Part shown: piece after piece, positions 10,322 through 18,754 of the stretch
Layout: each line of letters starts with the position of its first letter
Numbering within the stretch: position 1 is the stretch's first letter
Source: Alkalibacterium thalassium
Lineage (GTDB): Bacteria > Bacillota > Bacilli > Lactobacillales > Carnobacteriaceae_A
Direction of reading: 5' to 3'
DNA: 64,000 nucleotides
NCBI RefSeq assembly: GCF_900101165.1
Contig: NZ_FNFK01000005.1
Location: forward strand, 23,632 to 87,631
Translations under genes and position numbers: made by a program
The notes under the pieces: model-generated
Told to the model about the DNA's origin: nothing
Database searches by the model: none
Seen by the model: the letters and a program-made list of their open reading frames with translations, nothing else

Positions 10322-10386
10322 TGGTTTGTCGTTTCACCAGCGCTTACTCAGTAAATGGAGTCATAAACAGGAAAGAGGTGGAAAAC

Positions 10387-10656
10387 ATGGCAGTTTCAAA
10401 AGAACAGAAACAACAGATCATTACTGATTACGCTCGTCACGAAGGAGATACTGGTTCTCCGGAAGTACAGATCGCAGTTTTGACTGCTGAAATCAACGAG
10501 TTGAATGAACACGCAAAGACACACAAGAAAGATTTTCATTCAATGCGCGGACTAATGAAAAAAATTGGTCACCGTCGTAACCTTCTTGCTTATCTACGTA
10601 ACAAAGACATTACCCGTTACCGTGAATTGATCAAGAGACTTGGTTTACGTCGTTAA
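10387..10656 (+). CDS. rpsO: 30S ribosomal protein S15
   Basis: Small-subunit protein that binds 16S rRNA early in assembly; 89 residues, exactly the usual size. The sequence around [15 protein letters not shown] and [11 protein letters not shown] is diagnostic. The start is ATG 10387 after GAAAGAGGTGG; an in-frame upstream start at 10321 is rejected because it adds 22 unrelated residues. rpsO next to pnp is a widely conserved pair; here a terminator and a structured leader separate them. Confidence 0.97.
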   Translation: MAVSKEQKQQIITDYARHEGDTGSPEVQIAVLTAEINELNEHAKTHKKDFHSMRGLMKKIGHRRNLLAYLRNKDITRYRELIKRLGLRR

Positions 10657-10739
10657 TTTTGTCCTGTCACATCACGCTGATCTTCATGCTTATGCATAAA
10701 GAATGAGCGGGACTACAGACAAATTAATCTTACTAGTTG

Positions 10740-10770
10740 AAGCGGGATTCTTAGGAATCTCGCTTTATTT
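10740..10770 (+). terminator. Terminator after rpsO
   Basis: Arms AAGCGGGATT (10740-10749) and AATCTCGCTT (10756-10765) pair with one G-U, followed by a T-rich tail. It lies 84 bases after the rpsO stop and before the pnp leader. Confidence 0.75.
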
Positions 10771-10790
10771 ACTATAACAAACACTCAGAG

Positions 10791-10865
10791 GCTTAATTGT
10801 CTACTATGCAAATGTGAGCAGATGAAAATGAATCTGATCTGCTGACCTTTGTCTAGTAGGTTAGG
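10791..10865 (+). promoter_or_regulatory. Long hairpin in the pnp leader
   Basis: Two arms of about 30 bases, 10791-10823 and 10837-10865, are largely complementary (the AGCAGAT / ATCTGCT apex, then CAAATGT / ACCTTTG, CTACTA / TAGTAG, CTTAA / TTAGG) around a short loop. The structure ends 13 bases before the AAAGGAG ribosome binding site of pnp and has no T-run, so it is not a terminator. A long stem at this place resembles the E. coli pnp leader cut by RNase III and used by PNPase for autoregulation. The function here is inferred. Confidence 0.6.
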
Positions 10866-10888
10866 CTGCCTGAACAAAGGAGAATATC

Positions 10889-13003
10889 ATGTCAAACAAA
10901 CAAGTGTTCAAGACAACTATCGGCGGCAGAGAACTGACCGCAGAAATCGGACAAATGGCAAAGCAGGCTAACGGGGCAGTTCTTGTCCGTTACGAAGATA
11001 CTGTTGTTCTATCCACTGCTGTCGGCAGCAAGAAGCCAAGTAGTATGCCGTTCTTTCCGCTTATGGTTGTATATGAAGAAAAAATGTACTCAGTAGGTAA
11101 GATTCCAGGAGGCTTCATCAAACGTGAGGGCCGTCCTTCAGAGAATGCAACATTAACAGCGCGTCTGATCGACCGTCCCCTTCGTCCAATGTTTGCTGAC
11201 GGATTTAGAAACGATGTTCAAATCTTCAATACAGTTATGTCCGTAAATCCTGATAATTCTCCGGAAATGTCAGCCATGTTCGGATCATCCCTTGCTCTAT
11301 GCATTTCTGACATTCCATTCAACGGACCAATCGCTGGAGTTACTGTCGGACGAGTAGACGGCAAATTCATCATCAACCCGACTGAAGAGGAAACTGAAAA
11401 ATCAGATATCGAACTGATCGTAGCTGGTACCAAAGATGCTATCAACATGGTAGAAAGTGGAGCGGATCAAGTTGCTGAAGAAGATATGCTTGAAGCCCTT
11501 CTGTTCGGACACGATGCAATCAAAGAGCTCGTTGCTTTCCAGGAAGAAATCGTTGCTGCAGTCGGACAGGAAAAAATGGATGTCACTCTACTCCTTCCTG
11601 ATGAAGAACTTAAACAGGAAATTATCAGCAAGTATAACGATCAGATGAAAGAAGCGATCCAGACTTTCGATAAACAGGAACGTTCTGAGAAGACTGGTGC
11701 TTTGAAAGACCAGATCATCGAAGTCTACGAAGAAGAGTACCGTGATTCGCCAGATCTTGATTCTATTGTAAAAGATGTCAAGACAATCGTCGACGGGATG
11801 GAAAAAGACGAAGTCCGTCGTCTGATTACAGAAGAGAATACCAGACCTGACGGCCGTAAAGTAGACGAGATTCGTCCACTTGAATCCGAAGCAGGCATTC
11901 TGCCTCGCGTTCACGGATCAGGGTTATTTACACGTGGCCAGACTCAGGCATTGTCAGTTGCTACGCTTGGACCATTGAACGAACATCAGATCATTGACGG
12001 ATTGAGCAGTGAAGACAGCAAGCGATTCATTCACCACTATAATTTCCCTCCATATTCTGTTGGAGAGACGGGGCCTGTCAGAGGACCAGGTCGACGTGAG
12101 ATCGGTCACGGGGCTTTGGGTGAACGTGCACTGTCATATATCATTCCTAATGAGGAAGACTTTCCGTACACCATTCGTTTAGTAGCGGAAGTACTTGAAT
12201 CAAATGGATCATCTTCTCAGGCAAGTATTTCTGCCGGAACACTCGCGCTGATGGATGCCGGTGTGCCTATTAAAGCACCAGTCGGCGGTATTGCCATGGG
12301 CTTAGTTATGGACGGAGAAAACTATACAGTACTGACAGATATTCAGGGACTTGAAGATCACCTTGGCGATATGGACTTTAAAGTTGCCGGTACAAGAAAA
12401 GGGATCACCGCTTTGCAGATGGATATCAAGATCGAAGGAATTACGAAAGAGATTCTTGAAGAAGCACTTGTACAGGCTAAGAAAGCTCGTCTTGAGATCA
12501 TTGATAACATCGAAGAAGAAATTCCAGAACCTCGCAAAGAACTGAGCAAGTACGCGCCTAAGATCGAATCAATCAAGATCAAGCCTGATCAGATAAAAGT
12601 CGTTATCGGTAAAGGCGGCGAAACGATCAACAGCATTATTGATGAAACGAATGTTAAAATCGATATTGATGAAGAGGGTAATGTTTCTATTTACGGTCAG
12701 GATGCAGAAGGCATCAAGCGAGCGATCGAACTTATCGAAGAGCTGACTGAAGAAGTGGAAATCGGCAAGGTTTATACTGGAACGATCAAGCGAATCGAGA
12801 AATTCGGTGCATTTGTGGAAATCATCAAGGGTACAGATGGTCTGGTTCATGTATCGGAACTGTCTGATAAGTACATTAAGGATGTTGCCAAAGAATTTTC
12901 TGTCGGCGATGTGCTTGATGTCAAAGTGACGGAAATCGATGACAGAGGCCGTGTCAACTTGTCACGAAAAGCTGTACTGAATGGGAACAGCGACGAAGCC
13001 TGA
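10889..13003 (+). CDS. pnp: Polyribonucleotide nucleotidyltransferase (PNPase)
   Basis: Phosphorolytic 3'-5' exoribonuclease central to mRNA decay. The 704 residues hold two RNase PH domains (about 1-230 and 310-545, the second with DFPYTIRLV and GGIAMGL), a KH domain near 550-610 ([12 protein letters not shown]) and an S1 domain near 620-690 ([18 protein letters not shown]). Start ATG 10889 follows AAAGGAG. It ends in a strong terminator shared with the convergent birA. The leader hairpin before the gene suggests post-transcriptional control. Confidence 0.98.
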   Translation: MSNKQVFKTTIGGRELTAEIGQMAKQANGAVLVRYEDTVVLSTAVGSKKPSSMPFFPLMVVYEEKMYSVGKIPGGFIKREGRPSENATLTARLIDRPLRPMFADGFRNDVQIFNTVMSVNPDNSPEMSAMFGSSLALCISDIPFNGPIAGVTVGRVDGKFIINPTEEETEKSDIELIVAGTKDAINMVESGADQVAEEDMLEALLFGHDAIKELVAFQEEIVAAVGQEKMDVTLLLPDEELKQEIISKYNDQMKEAIQTFDKQERSEKTGALKDQIIEVYEEEYRDSPDLDSIVKDVKTIVDGMEKDEVRRLITEENTRPDGRKVDEIRPLESEAGILPRVHGSGLFTRGQTQALSVATLGPLNEHQIIDGLSSEDSKRFIHHYNFPPYSVGETGPVRGPGRREIGHGALGERALSYIIPNEEDFPYTIRLVAEVLESNGSSSQASISAGTLALMDAGVPIKAPVGGIAMGLVMDGENYTVLTDIQGLEDHLGDMDFKVAGTRKGITALQMDIKIEGITKEILEEALVQAKKARLEIIDNIEEEIPEPRKELSKYAPKIESIKIKPDQIKVVIGKGGETINSIIDETNVKIDIDEEGNVSIYGQDAEGIKRAIELIEELTEEVEIGKVYTGTIKRIEKFGAFVEIIKGTDGLVHVSELSDKYIKDVAKEFSVGDVLDVKVTEIDDRGRVNLSRKAVLNGNSDEA

Positions 13004-13040
13004 TTGGACTCAGCTTCCATTATTTAAAAGTATAAAAATA

Positions 13041-13101
13041 ACCCGCATGGCTATCCTTACGAGGCAACTGCTTATCGTAAAGGACAGCCATGTGGGTTTT
13101 T
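13041..13101 (+). terminator. Bidirectional terminator between pnp and birA
   Basis: A long stem of about 22 bp, left arm 13040-13062 (AACCCGCATGGC...) and right arm 13075-13098, has a T-run on the plus side and matching A-rich bases on the other side. It can stop transcripts of pnp and of the convergent birA. Confidence 0.85.
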
Positions 13102-13112
13102 ACATAACTGCA

Positions 13113-14093
13113 TCAGAGGTAACCGGATTGTCCTCTGACTGAGAAATTCAAAGAATTGAGATGGTCTGTTTCGTTAGTATCCGGATATCGGATGACTAGT
13201 TCTCCTTCATCACTGATGTCCATGACACGGGCAGATTTTGAGATCTGGTCATGATGAACGGTGATTTCCCGACCGATAAGTCCAGACTTTTCTCTGCATA
13301 CCGAAATGAATGTAGACGCATCCATCGACTCGCTCCATGCTGTATAAAAGGTGTCGAACCAGGATAGAAATCTGGTGATGATCGGATTAGGGTCAATGAT
13401 CTGATCATTTTCGATTGCCAGAGAAGTGGCTTTAGATTTCAACTCTTCAGGGAGTTCTTCTCTGGACAGATTCGTGTTTATTCCCGTTCCGATCACGATG
13501 CCGGTCAGTTCTGATCCGCTGAAGTGAGATTCTACGAGAATGCCAGCCACTTTACGGCCGTCGATGAGAACGTCATTTGGCCACTTGATAGAAGCAGACC
13601 AGTCCGGTTCAAGTGCTTTGACCAGAGCAGCAGCAGTCAGCTGAGTCAGAAGGACAGCCTGCTGACTGTCGAATTTTGGTTTGAGTACGATAGTCAAGGC
13701 AACGGATTTTCCTAGATCAGTATGCCAGGAACGGCCCAGCCTGCCTTTTCCTTTGTACTGATAATCAGTCAGGATGACCGACCCATGAGCCAGTTCTTGA
13801 AGGTTTTTTAAAGCATAGGTATTTGTCGAATCGATTCTGTCGAAGAACTGGAACGATCGCCCGATAGAATAAGATTGCAGGTTTTCCGCTACAGACTCTT
13901 TACTGACTAGAGGGAGTGTCAGTCTGCAGGTGTCCTGTTCAGTCTGAATCGAGTAGCCCTGCATTTCAGCATCATTTATAAGCTGATTTATCTCTTCTGT
14001 CTCTATGTGAAAGGTCTTACTGACGAGATCAAAAGAAACGAAAGACGGATAGTCTGCTTTAAGTAAAGCAATAAAAGAAGAAATTAGTGACAT
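13113..14093 (-). CDS. birA: Bifunctional biotin ligase / biotin operon repressor
   Basis: Activates biotin to biotinyl-AMP and attaches it to carboxylases; 326 residues. The N-terminal ~65 residues look like a winged helix (FDLVSKTFHIETEEINQLINDAEMQGY), the mark of the DNA-binding Group II ligases. The catalytic domain has GKGRLGRSWHT (biotinyl-AMP loop, usually GRGRxGR; Lys replaces the first Arg) and KWPNDVLIDGRKVAGILVE. A small SH3-like C-terminal domain follows. It is transcribed towards pnp and divergent from rnjB. No biotin gene is in the window. Confidence 0.94.
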   Translation of the reverse strand: MSLISSFIALLKADYPSFVSFDLVSKTFHIETEEINQLINDAEMQGYSIQTEQDTCRLTLPLVSKESVAENLQSYSIGRSFQFFDRIDSTNTYALKNLQELAHGSVILTDYQYKGKGRLGRSWHTDLGKSVALTIVLKPKFDSQQAVLLTQLTAAALVKALEPDWSASIKWPNDVLIDGRKVAGILVESHFSGSELTGIVIGTGINTNLSREELPEELKSKATSLAIENDQIIDPNPIITRFLSWFDTFYTAWSESMDASTFISVCREKSGLIGREITVHHDQISKSARVMDISDEGELVIRYPDTNETDHLNSLNFSVRGQSGYL

Positions 14094-14163
14094 GAGAGAC
14101 TCCTTTTTAAAATTAGTTAATTAAGGTCAGTATACCTGATAAGTAGGCATTTGCCTATATCTA

Positions 14164-14172
14164 TGCTATACT
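14164..14172 (+). promoter_or_regulatory. Extended -10 promoter of rnjB
   Basis: TGCTATACT is an extended -10 element about 90 bases upstream of the GTG start. The -35 region is poor. It lies in the divergent gap between birA and rnjB. Confidence 0.45.
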
Positions 14173-14263
14173 GAAACTGTTAAGCACATAACGGGCGAAC
14201 GTACATAGGTGAAATAAACTATAAAATCAAATGCTGTAACAAGCGTATTAGAGGTGGAAGATT

Positions 14264-15946
14264 GTGAGTAATATAAAGATTATTCCTCTTGGAGGAGTAA
14301 GAGAAAATGGTAAAAATCTGTATGTACTGGAATCTGGAGACGATATTTTCGTCTTGGACTGTGGACTGATGTATCCTGAAGATGAACTGTTCGGAATCGA
14401 TGCGGTCATTCCTGATTTCAGTTATCTTGAAGAAAACAAAGACAAAATTACCGGAGTCTTTCTGACTCATGGCCATGAAGATGCAATAGGCGCACTGCCT
14501 TATTTCCTTGATACATTTAATGTTCCTGTATTCGGTTCAGAGCTGACTATAGCTTTAGCTAAGCTGTTTGTGGGTCAGTCTAATCTGTCGACATCCTTCG
14601 ATGACTATCATGTGATCGATGAACACACTGAAATCGACTTTAATGGAACAACAGTCAAATTCTTCCGTACGACCCATACGATTCCAGATTCAATGGGAAT
14701 CGCCGTTCATACAGAAGAAGGAAACATTGTCTACACCGGGAACTTCAAGTTCGATCAGAGTTCTCAGGACATGTACAGAACAGATCTTTCTCAGATCGCA
14801 GACTTAGGTAAAGAAGGCGTTCTGGCCCTGCTGAGTGATTCTGGGGACGCAGAAAGTCAGACTGAAAATGTGTCTGAGAAAAAAGTCCAGGAAGAAGTGC
14901 TTGATATCTTTCAGGATACCAGCAGCAGGATTATCGTGGCTGCAGTAGCAAGCAATATTTTAAGAATTCAGCAGGTTTTAAATGCGGCGCACAGTTCAGG
15001 TAGAAAAGTGTTCATCACTGGAAAGAACCTGGAAGCTATTCTAGAAACAGCCATGGATCTTGACAAGCTGACACTGCCTGATGAACATCTGATTGAACCT
15101 ATCAGTAAAATCGATAAATATGATGACGACGAAATTCTGATTCTCGAAACGGGATCAGCGGGTGAGCCGATCAAAACACTCAACCGTATGGCTACATCTA
15201 ATCATGATCAGGTGAACATCAAAGAAGGGGATCTTGTGTTTATTGCTACCAGCCCATCTACAGCAATGGAAGTCATGGTAGCTGAGACAGAAAACCTGAT
15301 TTATAGAGCCGGTGGGACAGTAGTCAAGTTATCCGGCAGACTGAAAGCGTCCGGGCATGCGACGCCTAATGATCTGCAGCTGATGATCAACCTGCTGAGA
15401 CCGACTTACTTCATACCGATTCAGGGTGAATACAGAATGCTTGCTGCCCATGCAGACCTGGCAAATGAGACAGGAATCCCTTATCAGAATATCTTTATTT
15501 TGAGTAATGGTGACGTCGTTAGCTATGCTAAAAATAAAATGACACAAAGCGGACAGGTATCTGCAGATAATACACTGATCGACGGGATAGGTATCGGTGA
15601 TATCGGGAACATTGTCTTGCGTGACAGACGTCTGTTGTCAGAAGATGGTATTTTCGTTGCAGTAGTTACAATCGACCGTAAAAAGCAGCGTATCGTGTCT
15701 GATCCTCATATCGTTACGCGCGGATTTGTATTTGTAAAAGAGAGTCAGGATCTGATTAATGAATCGACGGAAATAGTGAAGAGTATAGTCAAAAAAAATC
15801 TCAAGCATAACGATTTTGACTGGGGTTCAATCAAACAGGATATTCGTGAAGGCCTGAATAACCACCTGTTCAAGAAAACGAAGAGAAGACCGATCATTCT
15901 TCCAGTAATTATGGAAGTCAATCAGAACAGACGCTTTACGAGATAA
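14264..15946 (+). CDS. rnjB: Ribonuclease J2-type protein
   Basis: Metallo-beta-lactamase/beta-CASP nuclease family, 560 residues. RNase J1 enzymes carry HGHEDHIG; here the motif near residue 69 reads HGHEDAIG, so one metal-ligand His is lost. The later motif usually read as PVHGEYR is PIQGEYR, which loses another His. Such loss is characteristic of RNase J2, the partner that forms a complex with the active J1 in Lactobacillales and Staphylococcus. J1 is not in the window. The GTG start at 14264 has GAGGTGG upstream. The thiT promoter overlaps its 3' end. Confidence 0.9.
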   Translation: MSNIKIIPLGGVRENGKNLYVLESGDDIFVLDCGLMYPEDELFGIDAVIPDFSYLEENKDKITGVFLTHGHEDAIGALPYFLDTFNVPVFGSELTIALAKLFVGQSNLSTSFDDYHVIDEHTEIDFNGTTVKFFRTTHTIPDSMGIAVHTEEGNIVYTGNFKFDQSSQDMYRTDLSQIADLGKEGVLALLSDSGDAESQTENVSEKKVQEEVLDIFQDTSSRIIVAAVASNILRIQQVLNAAHSSGRKVFITGKNLEAILETAMDLDKLTLPDEHLIEPISKIDKYDDDEILILETGSAGEPIKTLNRMATSNHDQVNIKEGDLVFIATSPSTAMEVMVAETENLIYRAGGTVVKLSGRLKASGHATPNDLQLMINLLRPTYFIPIQGEYRMLAAHADLANETGIPYQNIFILSNGDVVSYAKNKMTQSGQVSADNTLIDGIGIGDIGNIVLRDRRLLSEDGIFVAVVTIDRKKQRIVSDPHIVTRGFVFVKESQDLINESTEIVKSIVKKNLKHNDFDWGSIKQDIREGLNNHLFKKTKRRPIILPVIMEVNQNRRFTR

Positions 15947-15962
15947 TTATTTTGTATATAAT
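15935..15962 (+). promoter_or_regulatory. Promoter of thiT
   Basis: TTTACG (15935-15940), 16 bases, TATAAT (15957-15962). It overlaps the end of rnjB and starts a transcript that opens with the TPP riboswitch. Confidence 0.55.
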
Positions 15963-15976
15963 TAAATTCAGATACT

Positions 15977-16065
15977 GTACTAGGGGAGTCAATATATTGG
16001 CTGAGAGTGAACTGTGAGTTCAGACCCTTAGAACCTGTACGTTCATACGTGCGCAGGAAGAGTAC
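15977..16065 (+). promoter_or_regulatory. Thiamine pyrophosphate (TPP) riboswitch
   Basis: The conserved blocks of the THI element appear in order: a P1 stem GTACT/AGTAC (15977-15981 and 16061-16065), GGGGAGTC, GGCTGAGA, ACCCTTAGAACCTG and GCGCAGGAA. The gene controlled is thiT, a thiamine transporter, which agrees with the ligand. Switching is through the hairpin at 16120-16168. Confidence 0.95.
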
Positions 16066-16119
16066 TTAACTGAGATCGACAGATCAGAGTAGGCACAAGC
16101 GCGCTCTCATAAATGTCAT

Positions 16120-16168
16120 AATCTCCTTCCCTAGTTCAGTAAACTAACTAGAGGAGGAGATTTTTTTT
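16120..16168 (+). terminator. Expression platform of the TPP riboswitch (terminator that also hides the RBS)
   Basis: Arms 16120-16136 and 16146-16162 pair over 17 bases with one mismatch and one G-U. A run of eight T (16161-16168) follows and the ATG of thiT comes at once. The right arm holds the only ribosome binding site (AGGAGGAGA). One hairpin therefore could both stop transcription and block translation. Confidence 0.85.
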
Positions 16169-16735
16169 ATGCAGAACAGACAGTTGAGGATCTATCTTGA
16201 AGGGACCTTATTTGCCGCACTTGGGATGGTGCTCTCCTGGATTCCCTCAGGAATAGGGTCGTCATTCAGTGTTTCCTTAGGCATGATTCCGTTGACTTTC
16301 TACGCTATCAGAAGAGGATTGGGGCCAGGGATATTTGCCGGTTTTTTATGGGGGATCCTTCATTTTGTTACAGGATCGGTATATATGCTGAATGTGTATC
16401 AAGTCATTATTGAATATACAATCACCTATGCGAGCATTGGGCTGGCCGGATTCTACTCCAAAGACATTCTTGAGGGGATCAGAAACCAGAAAGGAAAACG
16501 GGTAAACATGACTATCGTCGCTGCTGTTCTAGTTGGAGCTGCCGCTCGGTATTTCTGGCACTTTATAGCCGGCTGGATATTCTGGGGAGACTATGCTTTA
16601 TGGGGACTCAGTGCCTTTACATTTTCTCTAGTCATGAACGGTCTGAGTATGATCTCGACCGCCTTAGTGACCATGATCGTATTGCTGATGCTGTATGACC
16701 GGTCTCCACTGATTTTTTTCCCTAAAGGGAAATAA
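16169..16735 (+). CDS. thiT: Energy-coupled thiamine transporter substrate-binding subunit ThiT
   Basis: S-component of an ECF vitamin importer, 188 residues with about six membrane helices. The N-terminal motif LEGTLFAALGMVLSWIP and the WHF(I)AGWIFWGDYA segment near residue 130 match the thiamine-binding ThiT/YuaJ family. It needs the shared EcfA-EcfA'-EcfT module encoded elsewhere. The TPP riboswitch directly upstream supports the substrate. ATG 16169 follows the terminator T-run. With thiN at 45463, it suggests uptake and pyrophosphorylation of thiamine, although the two are not in one operon. Confidence 0.94.
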   Translation: MQNRQLRIYLEGTLFAALGMVLSWIPSGIGSSFSVSLGMIPLTFYAIRRGLGPGIFAGFLWGILHFVTGSVYMLNVYQVIIEYTITYASIGLAGFYSKDILEGIRNQKGKRVNMTIVAAVLVGAAARYFWHFIAGWIFWGDYALWGLSAFTFSLVMNGLSMISTALVTMIVLLMLYDRSPLIFFPKGK

Positions 16736-16779
16736 CTGCTGCCGGCTTAAGATAGTGGACAGGAGGTTACAGGCTAATG

Positions 16780-16811
16780 TACACTAAGATAAATAACATT
16801 ACCTTAGTGTA
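16780..16811 (+). repeat. Inverted repeat before cls
   Basis: ACACTAAGATAA (16781-16792) and TTACCTTAGTGT (16799-16810) form 12-base arms with one mismatch and a 6-base spacer; one flanking T-A pair extends them. It lies directly upstream of the cls ribosome binding site and has no T-run. It could be an operator or an RNA hairpin. Confidence 0.65.
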
Positions 16812-16825
16812 TGAAGGAGACCTGT

Positions 16826-18280
16826 ATGACGATTTTAAGCACGATTTTCTGGGGGTTTATTTTTCTGAACTCGGCTTTAGCCATATTTACTGTGTTTAAA
16901 GAAAAGGAACGGGACATCGCAGCGATCTGGGCCTGGCTGCTGGTCATTACGATGCTGCCAGGTTTCGGATTTGTAATCTATCTTTTTTTGGGAAGAAAAA
17001 TATCACAAGAATCCATTTTTGATCTTCGAAGTCAGGATCGTATCGGCATGCATCAGCTGGTCGAGTCACAGAAGAGTCTGATCGAATCAGAGAACCTTGA
17101 TGTTCCTGAATCAAATTATCAGGATAAGACATTTGAAATGGTCCGTTTATTTCTGGAAAGTAATCAGGCTGTTTTAACGAAAGGCAATAAAGTAAGAATC
17201 ATAAGTGATGGAGAGGAAAAATTCGACCAGCTCATAAGAGATATTGAGAAAGCAGAGCATCATATTCATGTGACGTATTATATCTTTAGAGGGGATAATA
17301 TAGGTCTGAGACTCTTGAGGGCTCTAGAAGAAAAAGCGAAACAGGGAGTTGAGGTCAAAGTATTGTACGACCCGGTTGGGGCCCGAGTACTGGGCAAAGA
17401 TTTCTTCAACAAACTGAGAACATACGGCGGCCATGCTGAACCGTTTTTCGGCTCGAAATTTTTCCTGATCAACTTGCGTCTAAACTATAGAAACCACCGG
17501 AAGATTGTCGTAATTGATGGAAAAGTCGGCTACACTGGAGGATTTAACGTTGGCGATGATTATCTGGGTATGTACGAAAAAATGGGCTACTGGAGAGATA
17601 CCCATCTAAGAATAGAGGGAAATGGTGTGCTTACTCTGCAGACTCGATTTTTAATGGACTGGAACGCATCAGCTAAAGACAAGCAAGTAAACTATGGGGA
17701 AGCTTATTTCCCGTTTTCAAGTCTAAAAGGGTCAACAGATATGCAGATCGTTTCCAGTGGTCCGGACAATGAGATGCATGCCATCAAGAAAGGGTTCATC
17801 AAAATGATCAGTATGGCTAAAGAATCCGTTTTGATCCAGACACCTTATTTCATTCCTGATGAAGCATTGATGGAAACAATCAAAATAGCCATCCTGTCAG
17901 GCATCAAAGTGAAAGTGATGATACCTAACAAGCCGGATCATCCATTTATTTATCGTGCCACTCTAAGCTACGCAGAAGAACTGGTAAAGAGTGGGGCAGA
18001 AGTTCATATTTACGACAATGGATTTCTTCATTCCAAAGTTATTGTGATAGACGGTGAGATTTTATCAGTAGGGACTGCAAATTTTGATATAAGAAGTTTC
18101 CGTCTGAATTTTGAAGTCAATGCATTTATTTATGATCGTTACCTCGCCAAAAAACAGGTCAGACTTTTTGAAGAGGATGAAAAGAAATCGTATTTACTGA
18201 CAGAAGACATGATCAACAATTATTCCAGATGGGAAATTTTTAAACAGCAGTTTTCCCGGCTTTTTTCACCCATACTATAA
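16826..18280 (+). CDS. cls: Cardiolipin synthase
   Basis: Joins two phosphatidylglycerols to cardiolipin in the membrane; 484 residues. Two N-terminal membrane helices (about 1-55) are followed by two phospholipase D domains, each with an HKD motif: HRKIVVID near residue 223 and HSKVIVID near residue 401. The start is ATG 16826, because AAGGAG sits 8 bases before it; an in-frame ATG at 16811 would place the ribosome binding site inside the coding region. It is a single gene between thiT and opuC, with an inverted repeat before it and a terminator after it. Confidence 0.95.
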   Translation: MTILSTIFWGFIFLNSALAIFTVFKEKERDIAAIWAWLLVITMLPGFGFVIYLFLGRKISQESIFDLRSQDRIGMHQLVESQKSLIESENLDVPESNYQDKTFEMVRLFLESNQAVLTKGNKVRIISDGEEKFDQLIRDIEKAEHHIHVTYYIFRGDNIGLRLLRALEEKAKQGVEVKVLYDPVGARVLGKDFFNKLRTYGGHAEPFFGSKFFLINLRLNYRNHRKIVVIDGKVGYTGGFNVGDDYLGMYEKMGYWRDTHLRIEGNGVLTLQTRFLMDWNASAKDKQVNYGEAYFPFSSLKGSTDMQIVSSGPDNEMHAIKKGFIKMISMAKESVLIQTPYFIPDEALMETIKIAILSGIKVKVMIPNKPDHPFIYRATLSYAEELVKSGAEVHIYDNGFLHSKVIVIDGEILSVGTANFDIRSFRLNFEVNAFIYDRYLAKKQVRLFEEDEKKSYLLTEDMINNYSRWEIFKQQFSRLFSPIL

Positions 18281-18288
18281 CTATCATT

Positions 18289-18355
18289 CACGTCTGTTCA
18301 CTGCATGTGGAAATCCTTAGGGTACGTCCAGCATATTGAACAGGCGTGTTTTTAT
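18289..18355 (+). terminator. Probable terminator after cls
   Basis: CACGTCTGTTCA (18289-18300) pairs with TGAACAGGCGTG (18337-18348) through 12 bp with one G-U, followed by TTTTTATT. The loop is long (36 bases) and may fold further. Confidence 0.65.
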
Positions 18356-18754
18356 TCCTTAATTAATTCTGTCTCATCATATTATAATGATTAAATCATA
18401 AAATGATTTTTTATATGCAAAATTATACAAACGCTTACAATAGGGTCATCACAAGGAAGTTGGCTTAAAAACGTATCATTTGCAATTGTTTAAGCTTTCT
18501 GTAATAATGAATAAGGTCCTTTTTCTTGCAAAAATATGTAGGGTAAACTGCATGTGTTTGCTTGAAGAAACTAATTAGCCAGTAAGGTTAGGCAGGAACA
18601 TTAAAAATGAATGAGATAACCGCTGGTACATAATCCAGTTATGTGTCTGTGTCTGTGTGAAGAGAAGAAGGTCTATTCCTTTTGTGGATTCATACAGTTT
18701 TTTTATGTGTTAAAACTCAGACCATAACAGAATAAACGTAGAGGAGATACGATT
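18356..18754 (+). other. Long upstream region of the opuC operon
   Basis: About 400 bases without a gene. I see several AT-rich promoter-like boxes (TATAAT at 18383-18388; TTGCAA-16-TAATAA at 18480-18507) and small inverted repeats such as ACATAA-TCCAG-TTATGT near 18629-18645. The distance from the better promoter to the ATG leaves a leader of about 240 bases. I do not recognise a known riboswitch in it. Confidence 0.5.
18480..18507 (+). promoter_or_regulatory. Candidate promoter of opuCABCD
   Basis: TTGCAA (18480-18485), 16 bases, TAATAA (18502-18507). Confidence 0.4.

Noticed and set aside
18601..18660. GTGTCTGTGTCTGTGTG-type short repeat before opuCA considered as a microsatellite phase switch
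   Set aside because: Only about three imperfect units and not in a coding or promoter position that would switch a gene.
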